In this document: positions 37,171 through 49,734 of the stretch, piece by piece | Layout: each line of letters opens with the position of its first letter | Numbering within the stretch: the first letter of the stretch is position 1 | DNA from: Lates calcarifer | Taxonomy: Eukaryota; Chordata; Actinopteri; Centropomidae | Reading direction: 5' to 3' | Assembly: GCF_001640805.2 (NCBI RefSeq) | Contig: NW_026116709.1 | Location: 62,001-126,000, forward strand | Length of the DNA: 64,000 nt | Program-made: the position numbers and the translations under genes | Notes under the pieces: model-generated | Seen by the model: the letters and a program-made list of their open reading frames with translations, nothing else | Told to the model about the DNA's origin: nothing | Database searches by the model: none

Positions 37171-37559
37171 TTGGAGTGCTCCATTTCACAAGTACAGATA
37201 AATACAATCATTAGGATTTTACCTTTATCTATCCATACACTTATCAGATCAGTGAGGGTCATACTGTTACTGATTCTTTCGTAACTAAATAAATGGTTCT
37301 TTTAATTTATTGTTTAAAAAAGGGGAAGTGTTGGTTTGTCTTAGTGACTAAAGTTTACAAAATTTTAAGACTCTTGACAAACTAAGATAATCAGTTAGAC
37401 TACATCCAGACAGCTTTCCTTTTAGCTTCTTCACAACAATTCCCTATTAGCTTAACCAGTGCACTGTGGTTGAGTTAAACATGTCTTTACTTTTTATTTC
37501 ACTTAGAGTAACAAGCTGAACTGTAGTCAACTCGAATTGCGTAAATTACCAGCAGCCAC

Positions 37560-37585
37560 TGTGTGTGTGTGTGTGTGTGTGTGTA
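37560..37585. repeat. (TG)n microsatellite
   Basis: 13 TG units in the kinase 5' intron. Confidence 0.95.
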
Positions 37586-39199
37586 GCACACGTACTGAGA
37601 AAACAGAGTCCCACCCCAGACAGGAAGACAGAGAAGCAGCACAACCATAAATTATAAAACAGAAAATCTATGTATCAGTCAATGGGCCACCATAAATAAA
37701 GCAATGAATAGGAAACACTGGACCTGACCCTAGAATAGGGTTGGGGGCATATTTGCAAGTCGCACTGGTGCTCCTAGTTGTAAAATGTAGTTGCTCTGTC
37801 TCCAAAAATGATCACAAAATGCAACGAACTGGTTGTAGTCTGGAGCCCTGGTGTTATATAATCTGTGAGCCTGAGGGGGATTCCATCTGATTTTATCAGA
37901 CTCTTCTCTTAAATGTCACTTGTAGGAGGCATCTCCAGTTGCTGTCTGAACCTCAGGTTGGACTGATATTCCACTTTACAGGCCACAGTTACTCATCAGC
38001 CCTTCTGGTGAGACCTGTTCTTTACAGGTCCTACAGCCTCAGCAGCCTTTCAGACCAAACCAGCCCTATGTTAAAGCAGTAAAGGGATGTAACAGTGGGG
38101 ACATGGTGTTAAACTAACTGTGAGACAATGGATTAAGATCCAGGAGGTCAAGCTGGAGTAACACAATAACATATCAGACATCAAAACACTTCATAGTACT
38201 CATAGACAGGGTTTTAGAACTCTTGAAGATTATCATGGCAGCAACCATTTTATCTCTCATGGGGACAATTGCAAGGTACACAATAGAAATCCATAAATTT
38301 TTTTGCTTGAATGACTTCAATTATGATTTCAAAAAAATAGCTGCCAAATACTATTTACTTGATTCACTCATCAGTGAGTAAAGTAATAATTTCATATCTA
38401 CTCTGGATCCAAAAAAAGCACTTGATTTGACAGAGTGAAGGGATGTCACTTAAACTGTTTGCCATGTCTCAGGATATAAAATTCATTTAAATTTAAAAAA
38501 AAAAAAAGAAGTTAAAGTCAAGAAACTACAACATGAATTCAAGAGAGATTTCCAACACCTTGTCTTAAAATGATATCAGTTAATATGAGCATTCTTTCTT
38601 ACATTCTCACATTTCCCCTGTATGCTCCTAACCCAAATTTACCAGTATAATACAACCCTCTCTGCGGAATAGGAAGGTTTCTAGATGACAGCATCAGCTT
38701 CTAGAGAGGCCCAGATCACATGTGGGTGTAGAACTTCCTAATTTCAGGTTCTACTGCTGGGCTGTTTTTTCACCCGTGGATGTTAAATGTTGCTTGCAAC
38801 ATTACAATACAACAAATGAACCTCTACCTACCCCTACACTTACTTAAGATGGAGGCTCTTTCCTTTTCTTAGGTAGGGGAGAAATCTGACTACTGACCTG
38901 CTGCATGTACACAGGATTTATAGTAACCAGGTTACTATACTATTAAATGTGTTCCCAGAGTAGCCTGGTTTCTCTGGGTAACCTGGTTAGCACAGTGCAT
39001 GTAAAGGCACTGTTAATGCTCATAAGAGTTCATAACAAGAGTTTAAGAATTGGGAGATGGCCTTAATAACCTTAATATGAGGGTGAGAGGAAATGTCAGT
39101 GAGTGACGTGGCACCGAGAGTGAGAGTAACACCAAGTGAACAGGTACCAAGGTAGCAAAATATGATAACATGCTATATTTTGGATGTGTGTTCCAGCCA

Positions 39200-40052
39200 T
39201 ATATCACAATTGCGGCCGGTACTTTAACGCGTTAATTTCGATTAATCAATTACAGAAAAAATAATGCGCGAAAAAATTTAATCATTTAATGGTACTTTAT
39301 TTTTACACTCCAGACAACACGGAAACGTTTCTCAGTGCACCTGAGAAAGTTCCTTTCAGTTCCTGGCATACCGAGCATACTGATGCACCAGATGCGTTGA
39401 GTGACGACAGACAACAAAGGCCCATGTGGAAAGCGACAAAGCACAGTAGCAAGCTAACGACAAACGTGATGGATGAAGCAGATGAGACCACGTTACTTGG
39501 CCCGGTGAATGGAAAGTTTCAGTTTAAAAAACTGTAGGATGGAAGCGTAGCTAAGAGCACGGTTATGTACAAATTATGCAACAAAGAATTTGCATATCAC
39601 CGAAGCAATTCAAGTCTCCGGTATCACCTCAATGCTAAACACGTAGCAGCGAGCACGGACGCCGGAGCTAACGTTAACGTTAGTTCTGGTACGAGCAAGC
39701 AGTGTTGCTAACCCACACTCGACCAGATGATGGGTTTTAGAGCCAAAATGAGTAAATCCACGTCTGACAAATGAACAAACTCGGTGGTAGAAGATCAGGG
39801 ATTAGAAAAGGCGCTGCAGATAAACTCATAAACATGTTTTCTAGGTATTGGAAGTTTACAGAAACTAATAAATAAACATGATTTTGTAGTTTAAACATAT
39901 GTATATGTCTTGATTGATTCAGTCAACTACCAAAATCTGAATTGAAAAATGTTGTTTCCTGTGACAAATATTAATATGTGATTAAAATGCGATTAATTGC
40001 GATTAGTTAATTAAAAATCCCTAATTATTTTTTTTAATCGAGTCCCACCACT
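39200..40052 (+). mobile_element. hAT-family element, internally deleted, with BED zinc-finger relic
   Basis: A reading frame from about 39289 gives a WHTEHTDAPDA..MDEADE leader, then after a stop at 39537 a BED-type finger (YKLCNKEFAYHRSNSSLRYH, then LNAKH) at about 39570-39640. In BED fingers a Cys normally stands where Tyr is here, so zinc binding is broken. After about 39.78 kb the rest of the transposase is gone. The ends are rich in TTAATCG/CGATTAA motifs (39225-39250 and 39985-40045) and the right end reads ..TCGAGTCCCACCACTA. Boundaries are approximate. Confidence 0.7.
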
Positions 40053-40234
40053 AATCACAACATTTCAGAGTAATTTGCAATAATAATATTCAAGATGATA
40101 TGGAAAAAAAAAAATTCAGCAGCAGATCACCAGTTACACACAAATTAGTTGTGTTGCCACCTTTCCTTTCCTTTTATCAACATAAATTCCTACATTACTC
40201 AAAGCAGCTTTGTAAGTCTGATAGATAAAAGAAA

Positions 40235-42125
40235 GAACAAAATTCTTCTGCTTCAGAGAGGTCTGGAGAGGCCTAAAAACCATCTCTGGGCACAACAAGG
40301 ACAGTGGATGAGGCCCAGAATCTGGCAACAGAGAATGGGCAAACGAACTGAACCTGTTTTTTAACAGATCTGCCTGTTTCCCTGTCACTGTCCCCTCCCC
40401 TACCCACACTATCCCAGACCTAATGGCACCTCTAGTTCATACCCCTACCTCCTTTGTCAACTTCAACACCCCACTCCACCCCCCCTTTCACACTCCACCA
40501 TGGTGATCCACACACCACTCTCAGCAGGGGTCACTCCCCCTCCCTGCCTCTCCATCACATCTGACCAGGTGAGGAGGGAGTTGAGGATGACCAAGGCAAG
40601 GAAGGCTAAAGGCCCTGATGGCATCAGTGCCAGACTGCTCAAGGACTGTTCAGATCAGCTCTGTGGGGTTTTTCTGCACATCTTCAACTTGAGCCTCCGT
40701 CTGGAGAGAGTTCCGCTCCAGTTCCAAAGACTGCGCATCCCAGTGAGCTGAAATTCAGGCCAGTAGTCCTAACCTCTCACCTGATGAAGACAATGGAGAG
40801 GATCGTCCTGAGACACCTCCGGCACCTGGTGAGTGATGCAATGGATCCCCTACAGACCTGGCATTGGTGTGGAAGACGCTGTCATGTACCTGCTGCACAG
40901 ATGCCTTTCACACCTGGAGAACACTGCAAGCACTGTGAGGGTGCATTCAACACCATCCAACCATCTCTGCTCAGGGGGAAGCTGGAAGGAGCTGGAGTGG
41001 ACTGTAACCTGGCTGCTTGGACCACCGACTACCTACTACACCAACAGACTGCAGTACATGAGGCTTCGCGACTGTGTGTGTGATGTGGTGGTCTGCAGCA
41101 CGGGGGCCCCGCAGGGTACAGTACTGTCCCCCTTCCTCTTCACCCTGTACACATCAGACATCAGACACAACACTGACAGTTGCCATCTCCAGAAGTTCTC
41201 CAACGACACAGCCTTTGTTGGGTATGTCTCTCAGGGGAACGATCTGGAGTACAGGGAGGTCATCACCAACTTTGTCGACTGGTGTGGTAAGAACATCTGC
41301 ACATAAACCCCAGCAAGATGAAGGAGGTGGTGATCGACTTGAGCAGGAAGTCATTTCCCACTGCACCGGTGAACACTGCACCGGTGAACTTGAGTACAAT
41401 TACCTGGGTGTTTACATCAACAATAAACTGGACTGGACTCACAACACCAACACCCTGTACAAGAAGGGCCAGAGTCGCCTCCGCCTGCTGAGAAGACTGA
41501 GGTCCTTCAGAGTGTGCAGGTCACTGCTACGGACCTTTTATGACTCTGTGGTGGCCTCTGCTATCTTGTATGCAGTGGTCTGCTGGAGCAGTGGATCCTC
41601 AGAGAGAGACAGGAAGAGACTGAATAAGCTGGTCAGACGTGCCGGCTCTGTCCTGGCCTGCTCTCTGGACTCCACTGAGGAGATGGGTGAGAGGAGGATG
41701 TTGGCCAAGCTGACGTCTATCATGGACAACCCTTCCCACCCCCTGCATGAGACTTTGGGAGACCTGAGTAGCTCCTTCAGCAACAGACTGCTTCATCCAC
41801 GGTGACACAGGTCATTTATTCCAACAGCCATCAGACTGTACAACACTAGTCTGACCCAACAATAAACCTGCACTCTGGACTCCACTTTCTGGTCACTTTA
41901 TTTGCACATACTTTCATCTACCTCAATGATTATCACTATTTTCCTATATTACAAACTGCACATTTCTGTTTATTATAGAGACTTTTTAATGCTGATTGCT
42001 GCACTTTAATTTTTTTACCCTTCTGTGCCTTTTTTATATTAGATTTTTATTTTTTATTTTTCTATTTTTGTCTGGTCTCTTGCTGCTGTAACATGTAAAT
42101 TTCCCACAAGTGGAATAAATAAAGT
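40235..42125 (+). mobile_element. Rex1/L2-group non-LTR retrotransposon (LINE), recent but frameshifted
   Basis: A reverse-transcriptase region is spread over three frames: ARKAKGPDGISARLLKDCSD (about 40590), HLGVED-type block (40860), TGAPQGTVLSPFLFTLYTSD (about 41100-41160), KFSNDTAF (about 41195), then YLGVYINNKLDWTHNTNTLY and a long C-terminal frame to 41805. The catalytic box normally has two Asp; here the first is Asn. Frameshifts lie near 40740 and 41305. The 3' end has 'gtaaatttcccacaagtgga' and AATAAATAAAG. It is truncated at the 5' end and lies in the kinase 5' intron. Confidence 0.85.
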
Positions 42126-42827
42126 CAGTGTATGACATGCAAGTATGACTTATAGCTCTGGGGGCCAGGTGCAAAAGGGATCCTCTTATATGAAACTCTC
42201 ATATACACAGCAGAACTATGGTTTATACTGCATTACAGAATGCAGGGTTTATATGCAATGCTTTATTTACATAAATAATTAAATAAAATACATAAATAAT
42301 AACTGTGTCTATTACATTAACATTAATTAACGTTAATTATATCTTAGATTGCCCATTGATTGTCTCTTCCTCTACTGTCACAACTGTACTGTTGTGCTGC
42401 TCATCTCTTCTTTCTGTAGTAGTATCTGCAGAACGTTTCTCTTAATTGGCAGTGTTAGAATTGGACCAGCACACAGTTTCAGGAAAGAAATCCCACCACG
42501 ACCTCTCTCTCAGTGCCTTTTTGAATTTTAATGATCTCAATGTGAAATGAGTTTTAGACTCTCAGTATCTGTTCCTTGTTTAACACTACATGTAGCCCAC
42601 AACATATATTGTTCTCACCGATGCTACAATATTTCTGTTTTTGGAGTGCAATTACACAGACCTTTCTGGTATCACAAGTGACAGCTGAAAGTGAACGTCG
42701 GTAATCACCAATGTTTCAGACAGCATAAATACAGACAAATCAAGCGACACATACAATTTGCACACTAACCAGCGTCGTAAATATAGAAGTAGCCTCCACA
42801 TATGAGCTTGTGAAACAACGTACTCAC

Positions 42828-42930
42828 CCACTATGACTGCTCGGCTCCGAGCTCGGATGTTCCCACGAACCGCCGCCGTTTATCCCGTGCATGCGCTCCT
42901 ACTCTGCTCCAGACAATTCTTCTAGGATGT
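42828..42930 (-). promoter_or_regulatory. Candidate non-coding first exon and promoter of DAPK2-like gene
   Basis: A GC- and CpG-rich island in AT-rich surroundings (CGGCTCCGAGCTCGG, then CGCCGCCG) ends on the minus strand at a consensus donor GTGAGT (42822-42827). It is 7 kb upstream of the exon with the ATG, on the right strand, with no other gene between. It would make a typical untranslated first exon. No ATG frame or known protein is encoded. Confidence 0.5.
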
Positions 42931-43250
42931 GTGCGGTGAACTGAATGCTCGCCGATGCCCTGACAATGACTGACGATGGGGAATGCGGAAAACACCCACA
43001 TTGACAGTTTGATGTCATGTCCGATTTACCGTAAGTATGAGTTAAGCGACCTGAGGTGGCGTTCACGGCACCTCCTACCGGTTAAGATAGCCAAGAACCT
43101 GCCTTGCCTTACACAGCAATAAATGAAGGGACCATCTTTTTATCTTCTTAATTTTTGCTTAACTGTGCGTTTGTGCATGTATGCACAGTTAAACTGAGAT
43201 AGTCGGGAAATTAATGCAAGCCCATAAAATGTCATCAAAAGGGACCGAGA

Positions 43251-43252
<2 letters not shown>

Positions 43253-43287
<35 letters not shown>
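43253..43287. repeat. (TG)n microsatellite
   Basis: About 17 TG units just upstream of the proposed kinase promoter. Confidence 0.95.
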
Positions 43288-43288
<1 letters not shown>

Positions 43289-43734
43289 GTTTCATGAATG
43301 TTTTGAATAATGAGTGGCCTACCTAAAATAGTAGAGATAGAGCTTGAATGTAACCAAGTTACAAACTGGCTTGAAGTGAGCATGCCATTAACTGATAAAT
43401 ACAAAAAGTACACAAGTTAATGTCAACATCACTCTTATAGTTATCACTTGCCACCAGATCTGTTTGGATGAAGCAACAGAAGAAGCCTGAAGCCAGCTGA
43501 CCATTGTTTGGCATTCACAGCTTGAGAGGCCATATTGCATTTTGTTTTAAAAGACAGCAACTTATTAAATAATAGAAAGCAAACAGAGAGGTAAAACCTC
43601 AAAACTCTGTGAGTAGAAGCTGCTGGGAGTCAAATAAAATGACCTGACCTTCCTGTACATTACCTACCTTCTAGCCACATTCAGCAGTGCACCAGCTTTC
43701 AAACTTAACTCAGTAAAAATGCTCTAATTGTTTT

Positions 43735-43825
43735 AACAGAATAGAATAGAATAGATTTTTATTTGTCATTGTTTACAAAAACAACTAAAGACCATTAGCA
43801 GGTCTAGGATTAAGAGCAAAGATAC
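43735..43825 (-). mobile_element. LINE 3' end, left of the retrovirus
   Basis: The minus strand reads ..ACAAATAAAAATCTATTCTATTCTATT, a LINE 3' terminus with a short ATTCT-type tail. The element appears to continue at 50207 beyond the retrovirus. Confidence 0.5.
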
Positions 43826-44259
43826 TGTCAGAGTACAGAGCACAGAGTCAATGGTTGTCTTTCTGTAGGTTTAATTCTTACGTTTGCAAACGGACCCACT
43901 GCACTCCTCAAGCATGAGACGCACAATGAGTACTGAGTACAACAGATGATGGGTTAAATACAATAGAGACAAGGTTACGTCCTCGAATTTACCAGCTTCT
44001 TCAAGGAAAACATCTTCTGGAGACTAAACAACAGTGTAGCCCTGAGAGAAAAGGCGTCAGCACCCTCAGGAGATTACACAGCAGCCCCAGCTATGCAGCC
44101 CCTGTCCTTGATGGGGTGAGGTCCCATCAGCTTATTGACATGTGGAAAAGTACTAAGCATATGATATTTCATAAGGCACAATTGTACAAGTACAACACAA
44201 ATGGTCAAGATTATTAATAAATCACAATTATCATGAATAATATGAGAATTTCCAATACA
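43826..44259 (-). repeat. 3' LTR of the endogenous retrovirus
   Basis: Reads TG..CA on the gene strand and pairs with 49757-50202. Relative to the other LTR it has lost about 12 bp near its plus-strand left end (43831-43845). Confidence 0.9.
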
Positions 44260-44274
44260 ATTTCCCCCTTTGAG
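44260..44274 (-). other. Polypurine tract of the endogenous retrovirus
   Basis: The gene strand reads CTCAAAGGGGGAAAT immediately before the 3' LTR, the expected plus-strand primer position. Confidence 0.8.
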
Positions 44275-44555
44275 CATTCTATGCTCACTAATTACCATTA
44301 CTCAAATCACTATTATTTATTAACCTTAAGATTTAGTTAGGATGGTTCAAACAAGAGTACATTACCAAGTTGATTAAAAATAGCATTGAAGAAGTTTTTA
44401 TATGCAAATTACTCAAAATTAGTATGAAAATTACTATTGAAGAGTATCAAATCACAACATTCTCTTTTATTCTGATCATTAGCTCAAATCATTATGAAAA
44501 ATATAGTGAATCAGAGTTGATTTTCTTTTTCTCATTAAGTGCATCATTGTTTCTT

Positions 44556-45152
44556 TCAAACAACTTCAGTGTCATCAAACTGAAAAGGTGATAGAGAGTA
44601 CCAACTTTGCCAAATAACATGTGTCATGTTCCAGAATCTAGCAGTTGAATCTCTGTACTTCACAATGCTGATGTTGCACTTCTTCAAGTTCCCAGTCAGG
44701 TCTCCCACAACTCTCTCTGTATAGGGAGCACTCAGGGTGAAAGCATCACCTAGGATCTCTGAAACGTTCAGTGGGCTTGGTGTCACAGGTATTGGAGCAC
44801 CAACCCCGTGAGGAAGTTGTGTGCAGACATAGCAGCTCTTGTTGGTAATTTTCCTGGCTGCAGCCATGACTACTGCATATCACGAGTTTCCTTCAGGCTT
44901 TGTTGGATTCTGAGTGAACTCAGGTAACAGTTCCCTCTTCAGTCTGCATGATGGTTTCTCAGTGTGGCTGCTGCTGGAATTTCTGTGACCTTGTTCTTGG
45001 GCTGACTGAGGTGTAACTTCAGACAGAATCAGTGGCAGGACGATGATGACAGCAAGCAGGAATGTGCTCTTCATTCCTCTGCATCTGCCACCCCTCCAGC
45101 GCCACTGGATAGTCGTTGGCGTCATTGCATCAGCAGTGTGACCTAAACCCAC
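44556..45152 (-). pseudogene. Retroviral env remnant (surface-subunit N-terminal part)
   Basis: Two minus-strand frames (45152-44880 and 44867-44556) hold a start with a hydrophobic leader-like segment (around residues 28-44 of the first frame), a basic LKRE stretch, and a Cys- and sequon-containing segment. Position after the integrase remnant and before the purine tract identifies it as env. The transmembrane subunit is not recognisable, so the gene is truncated and broken. Confidence 0.6.
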
Positions 45153-45299
45153 CCCTGTAATCAGTGTGCTGCCTCTTCATGAGTTTGAGAAAGGCGTAGC
45201 CCTATTGACAATCCACACCCCTCTCTCCTTCGCAAACACAAGGTGGGGGAAGGTGTTGGCCCACTTACTGATGCTAATGCATGCTTGATGAGGTGTTCT

Positions 45300-45490
45300 C
45301 TCTGGGCTCAGGGACTCATTTGCAGTGGATCAGGGTCGCCCTTTCCGCGATCTTCACAGCCGTTTCCGTGGTGAGGAGAATCTGGTAGGCTCTGTTTCCA
45401 CCGGCATGCTTTCCAATTCTTCCTCCTCAGGTCTTTCACCACGATCCAGTCGCCTGGTTCTAAGTCGTGCAGTGTCTGTTTTGTGGCCTT
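45300..45490 (-). pseudogene. Retroviral integrase C-terminal remnant
   Basis: The minus strand encodes a short basic beta-rich segment like the C-terminal domain of gammaretroviral integrase: LEPGDW, then a Lys/Arg-Trp block and a TTETAV-type strand, ending with a Trp-Ile-His-like motif, with small frame shifts. The catalytic core upstream is missing. Confidence 0.6.
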
Positions 45491-45579
45491 TGGGAGAGCA
45501 TCCTTTACCTATTTGTAAATATCAGAAAGCACAGAGGACAGGTTTGCACAATAACACATTTCATCCTGGCCTATAGGGG

Positions 45580-46640
45580 AATGGTCTTTTAACAGGCCCA
45601 ATCAATCCCTGTCTCTTACACTACTGTACTCAGCAACAAAACAAATGTATGTAAGTAGGCCATAATTTTCAAGTTCTTTGGCAATGCACTGGCGCAACAA
45701 TACTAGCAAATGTTAGGCATTCACATATCCAGAACTATTTGTATCTTTTATTTCAGTATGAATGAGAGCCATTATATTCTATGTTCGCATTTTATGCAAT
45801 GTTCTAAATGGTTAGCTAATTTTACTGTGAAGTGGTCATATTTGCTAGGCTCTTAGCCATTAGCATGTCTGATGTAAAATATGGTCTCACACTCACCCTC
45901 AGTGTTGTCAATAAATAGCAGGCTTCCACTTCTGCAGCAACTACAATCAAGAAATATGTTATGTTTTACACAAACTCTTTTATGGCTGAGCAGTTTGGTG
46001 TATGCTAACAGCAAACTGCAAGGAAGCAGGAAAAGAAATACTAAATGTGAATACTGGTTAACATGGCAAAAAAAACTGCTTAACACTGTGAGAAAAAGCT
46101 GAGACACAGCACTCAGAGTATCTTTGCACATGCTGTTCATTATATATCCTGATGCATGTATTTTTGGTGAATTTATGGTATTCCTTGTTTATATTTGTAA
46201 TACTTTAATTCATGTACATAATGTGAATAGTATGTTCCTGTGTCCTAGTGTTAGTCCTAAGAAGCTGTTCTGAGGCTTACCACACAATCTTCCTCGACTA
46301 GAGCCCAGTTATCTTGAAATTGAAGATGTTCATTTTTTGTTTTTAACCTATAAGGATTGAATGGAATTAACTTTTAATCTCAAAATTTCTCTCATCTACC
46401 TTTTGAGATATCTTCTAAAACTAAGCGAAAACAGGCCTCAAATCCATTTATTGATGTAAAGTTTGGGGTCAAATGTTTCACTTTCTGGCTCTCTCTCTGT
46501 CCTAATAGGGGGAAGAGCATGTACAGGTGCAGCCAGATGAAGCAATGGCTTGCCAGAGTTTATTATTATCTGTCTCTGTGCAAAGAGGATCTTTAAAGGA
46601 CTAAGGCTGTTCTTGTTTTCTCTTTCTCTATTGGTTTCTG
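45580..46640. other. Stretch inside the retrovirus without viral similarity
   Basis: Where integrase should lie I see only AT-rich sequence with no recognised viral motif. Either the integrase core was lost and replaced, or it has an unrelated insertion. No gene is supported here. Confidence 0.5.
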
Positions 46641-46779
46641 TTAATTTTAAATGATTTTTTTAGAGAAGTTAGAAAATCCATTTGACTTTCAGTTATCATA
46701 CCCCCTTTTGACACATGGTTCTTGCCATGTGTCAACTCCACATAATGATGGAACAGGTATTTGGGTAAACAAGGTTTCC

Positions 46780-47350
46780 TTTGACTTTGTCAGTGAAAGA
46801 GCAGCCTGCTTTCTTACAAGCAAATCTCTTTTCCTGGGTGTTCCTCTGTTCCTCTGGCCTGCAATTGTTGTTGTTAGTGTATACTTCACATTTGTACATA
46901 GCAACATGTGTGGGAAGGAGGACAGCATCAAGGAGATCAGCAACTAAAGTATGGTGGGCAATGGGTTTTCCCAATGGATGTTAAGAAATTGCTATTGGCC
47001 CAAAGGCGGCCAAAATCAGGTCAGCGTTCTGCAATGGTGTGTCCTGCAGGTCAGGTCTGGGGGAGCAGGTTTCTGTTATCACTGCCACAGTCATGTGGTT
47101 GTCCATCATCTGGTGTTGGGAGAAGAGCAGCACTGTTAAAACATTACATCTTTTGACAGTGATGTTACACATTTCAAGCGAACCGTGTGTTGTATCTGAG
47201 CAGCCTCATTGTTAACAGATGAGAGGTTTTCTGTTTGAGCAAAATCATTTACTGCATGAGGAACCAGCAAGGTGAGGTCAGCATACCCCACAATGTCATG
47301 TGATGCTATTACTGCTCTCTCTGAGGCAGTTAAAGAGTTGAAAAGTAAGC
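46780..47350 (-). pseudogene. Retroviral RNase H remnant
   Basis: Minus-strand frames hold an SLTASERAVIASHDIVGYAD segment followed by LLVPHAV, typical of the RT-RNase H connection, and near 46780-46960 the AHHTLVADLLDAVLLP region of the RNase H C terminus. Several frameshifts intervene. Confidence 0.65.
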
Positions 47351-47365
47351 TACAGGTCTCTGTCG

Positions 47366-47385
47366 CCCCCCCCCCCCCCCCCCCC
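47366..47385. repeat. (C)20 homopolymer
   Basis: Twenty consecutive C on the plus strand (G on the retroviral strand), inside the pol remnant. Confidence 0.97.
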
Positions 47386-47469
47386 ATGTTCTTGTGTAAG
47401 TCTACATGACTTCCTCCACTTGTCAACAGTCTGTGTGGATGAAGTTGTGCAATCATTCAGAGGTGGAGG

Positions 47470-47960
47470 AGATTGCAAAGCCAATTTCAAGTTAATGAAA
47501 GCTTTCTCTGTTTTCGGTGTCCATGCTACCTTATCTTTGGCTGTGAGGCCTTTCCCATGAGCAATTGCAGCCAATGGTGCCTTGATTTCAGCATAGTTAG
47601 GGATCCACTGTCTGCAGTATGACGTCATTGCCTAAAAACTCATAACCTGTTTTATTACTCTGGTTGTGGAATGTTTTGGATGGCTTCACTATGTTTGGAT
47701 GAGAGGGTTCGCCCTCTGCTGTGATCACATGACCCAACAAAATGTGCTTTTTCTTTCCCCAAGACAAAATGTAATTTAGACAGACTGGCTTTGTAACCAT
47801 TATCAGCTAAATTATTTAGCAAGGCAAGTGTGAATTTTGAACATTTGGAGTGTGCGTGTGGACTGGTGCATTTACTGCTTGCAGAACCTGAACAAATCTC
47901 CATTCATCAGGCTGTCCAGAATGCCTTGATTTTTTTTTTCACAGGAAAATTTGGTGTTCG
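47470..47960 (-). pseudogene. Retroviral reverse-transcriptase remnant
   Basis: Two frames carry the thumb and connection region: KFTLALLNNLADNGYKASL and LHFVLGKEKAHFVG (47700-47850), then YCRQWIPNYAEIKAPLAAIA and a KAFINLKLALQSPPPL block (47460-47630). A frameshift lies between them. I could not find the YxDD catalytic box, which should lie near 47.9 kb; that part seems deleted. Confidence 0.8.
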
Positions 47961-49149
47961 AACAGAGATTTTCCACATGGGATGATTACTTCAGCTTTAA
48001 GGAGAGATTCAAACACTGGTTTAATGCTATCAACTGCTTCTTTCTTTTCAATTGATATTGATTTTACATGGCCTGTACGAGAATTTTGGTGCAATCACAA
48101 CTGGTTTGGCGCCTTTGATCAATCCTACATCATATATGTGTTTTGCCCACAAACAAAATGGCACCTGATTTAACTCAGGAGTTTCAGAAATGTTGTTAAC
48201 AAAATTGTAACGTTTGTGCTACAAATGAAATGGATCCTTTTTTTTTGTTTTTTTTAAGTTGTGTCTGAAATGAGCTCAACAGTTTTTACTGCAGTCACTA
48301 CAGTAGAAAACCTTTTCTGGTGCACCTTTAAATGCAAATGGAAGTCAGTACCAGGGTCTGATGTTACTTTCCAACCTGAGGCCTCGTTACATGTTTTGTC
48401 CAAGGTCCCAAATCCTCCCACCTTTTGTTTTTGTGTTTGACCAGTGAAATATGGGGATCGGAGGGGATCGGAGTGTGGCACCTTGAATAAAATTTGTAAC
48501 ATTAGGAGATAACAGATAAACACAGCTTAAATCGCTAACGTTAGCTAGCTAAAAGATTTGTTTTTGTTCAGTTTTAGCTACTTAGTGCCATCCTCGCTAC
48601 TAACGTTATCACTTTCTTCACAGCAGTAGCTTCCTTCTTCCACTAAAACGTACAGTAACTTTGCTATCCTCACTTAATCCAGCCAACCATGTTAACTAAG
48701 TTGTATTGGAAATTACAACTTATCCTGGCCTTGCCTGTACCATTTCTCCTCAAAATTATTCCCAGTCCCATGAGAGATATGAGATGCGCAGTGTATGCTC
48801 TGTGTTGTTATGATGTCTGTGTGTGTGTGCCTGTAGTGAGTGTCTTGGCCTCCTGTACTAGTGTGTTGTTGACAGAGTTGAGTGCAGTGCCTAGAATTCT
48901 TCACTGATAAGCATGTATCAGGTCTTCTTTGCTGAAAGAACCTTTTTTAGAAACTCTAGTCACAACAACGCCATGTGGAGTTGGAGTTTTCTGAATGCAT
49001 TGTGTGTGTTGCATGGCTTACAAAAGGAGCTGTTGTGTGTTACATGTCTCTAATTCTGTCTCATTGTGTGTGTGCATGCATTTTCACTTATCTGTTGTTT
49101 GGGGTGATTTTGGTCTCTTGGTCTCTGTGTCAGAACCAGATGCATCCCT

Positions 49150-49490
49150 CACTGGCCCCGGTTCCACCACTAGTCAATCAGCCTTGTCCTTGTGTCCCTG
49201 TTGACAGGACACTCTTTGGCCCAGTGACCTGTCTGTGAACGGTTGCATGAACGATTCTGTCCGTGATCTGTGCTTCCTTAGACCAACATGCAAATGCTTC
49301 CCAGTCTGCTTTAAACACCTTTCTTTTTCCCTTCTGTGTAGCTTGACTGAATTTTTCTGTTTCTTCTAATTTGGTTCTTAATAACTGTAGCTGATTTAGG
49401 CTAAAACTTCCTGTACATGGGAAACCACACTCTTCAACCCATACCTTAAGTTGGCCAACACTTGATTTGCCATATTTGATGATCATAGAC
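49150..49490 (-). pseudogene. Retroviral gag remnant (capsid end and nucleocapsid)
   Basis: The minus-strand frame 49486-49178 has a KVWVEECGF segment, a charged region with QKGKRKVFKADWEAF, and ends near a GHWAKEC piece of a CCHC zinc knuckle read in a shifted frame (about 49205-49230). Position just downstream of the 5' LTR leader fits gag. Confidence 0.6.
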
Positions 49491-49734
49491 TGAATCTTAG
49501 GAGAAATCCACTGAGGTGGATTATCAGTATCATTTCATTGTTTACTCTTGCTATTTCCAGAGCCCATTTCTGGAACCAAATCGATGAGCGCAGTGAGTGA
49601 TCCCCGGTACTCAGGCGTCAGGCCCCAACATCTCCACCCTCTTTTATGGGGACGTTGAGGTTAGAGTCCCAGACTCTACCTGTGCACAGTCTCCACCTGC
49701 AGCCCCGAATCCCCGGTGCCATCTCACACGAGTG

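Noticed and set aside
44074..44298. Open frames repeated at 50017-50217
   Set aside because: They lie in the LTRs; the repeat is the LTR itself, not a gene duplication.
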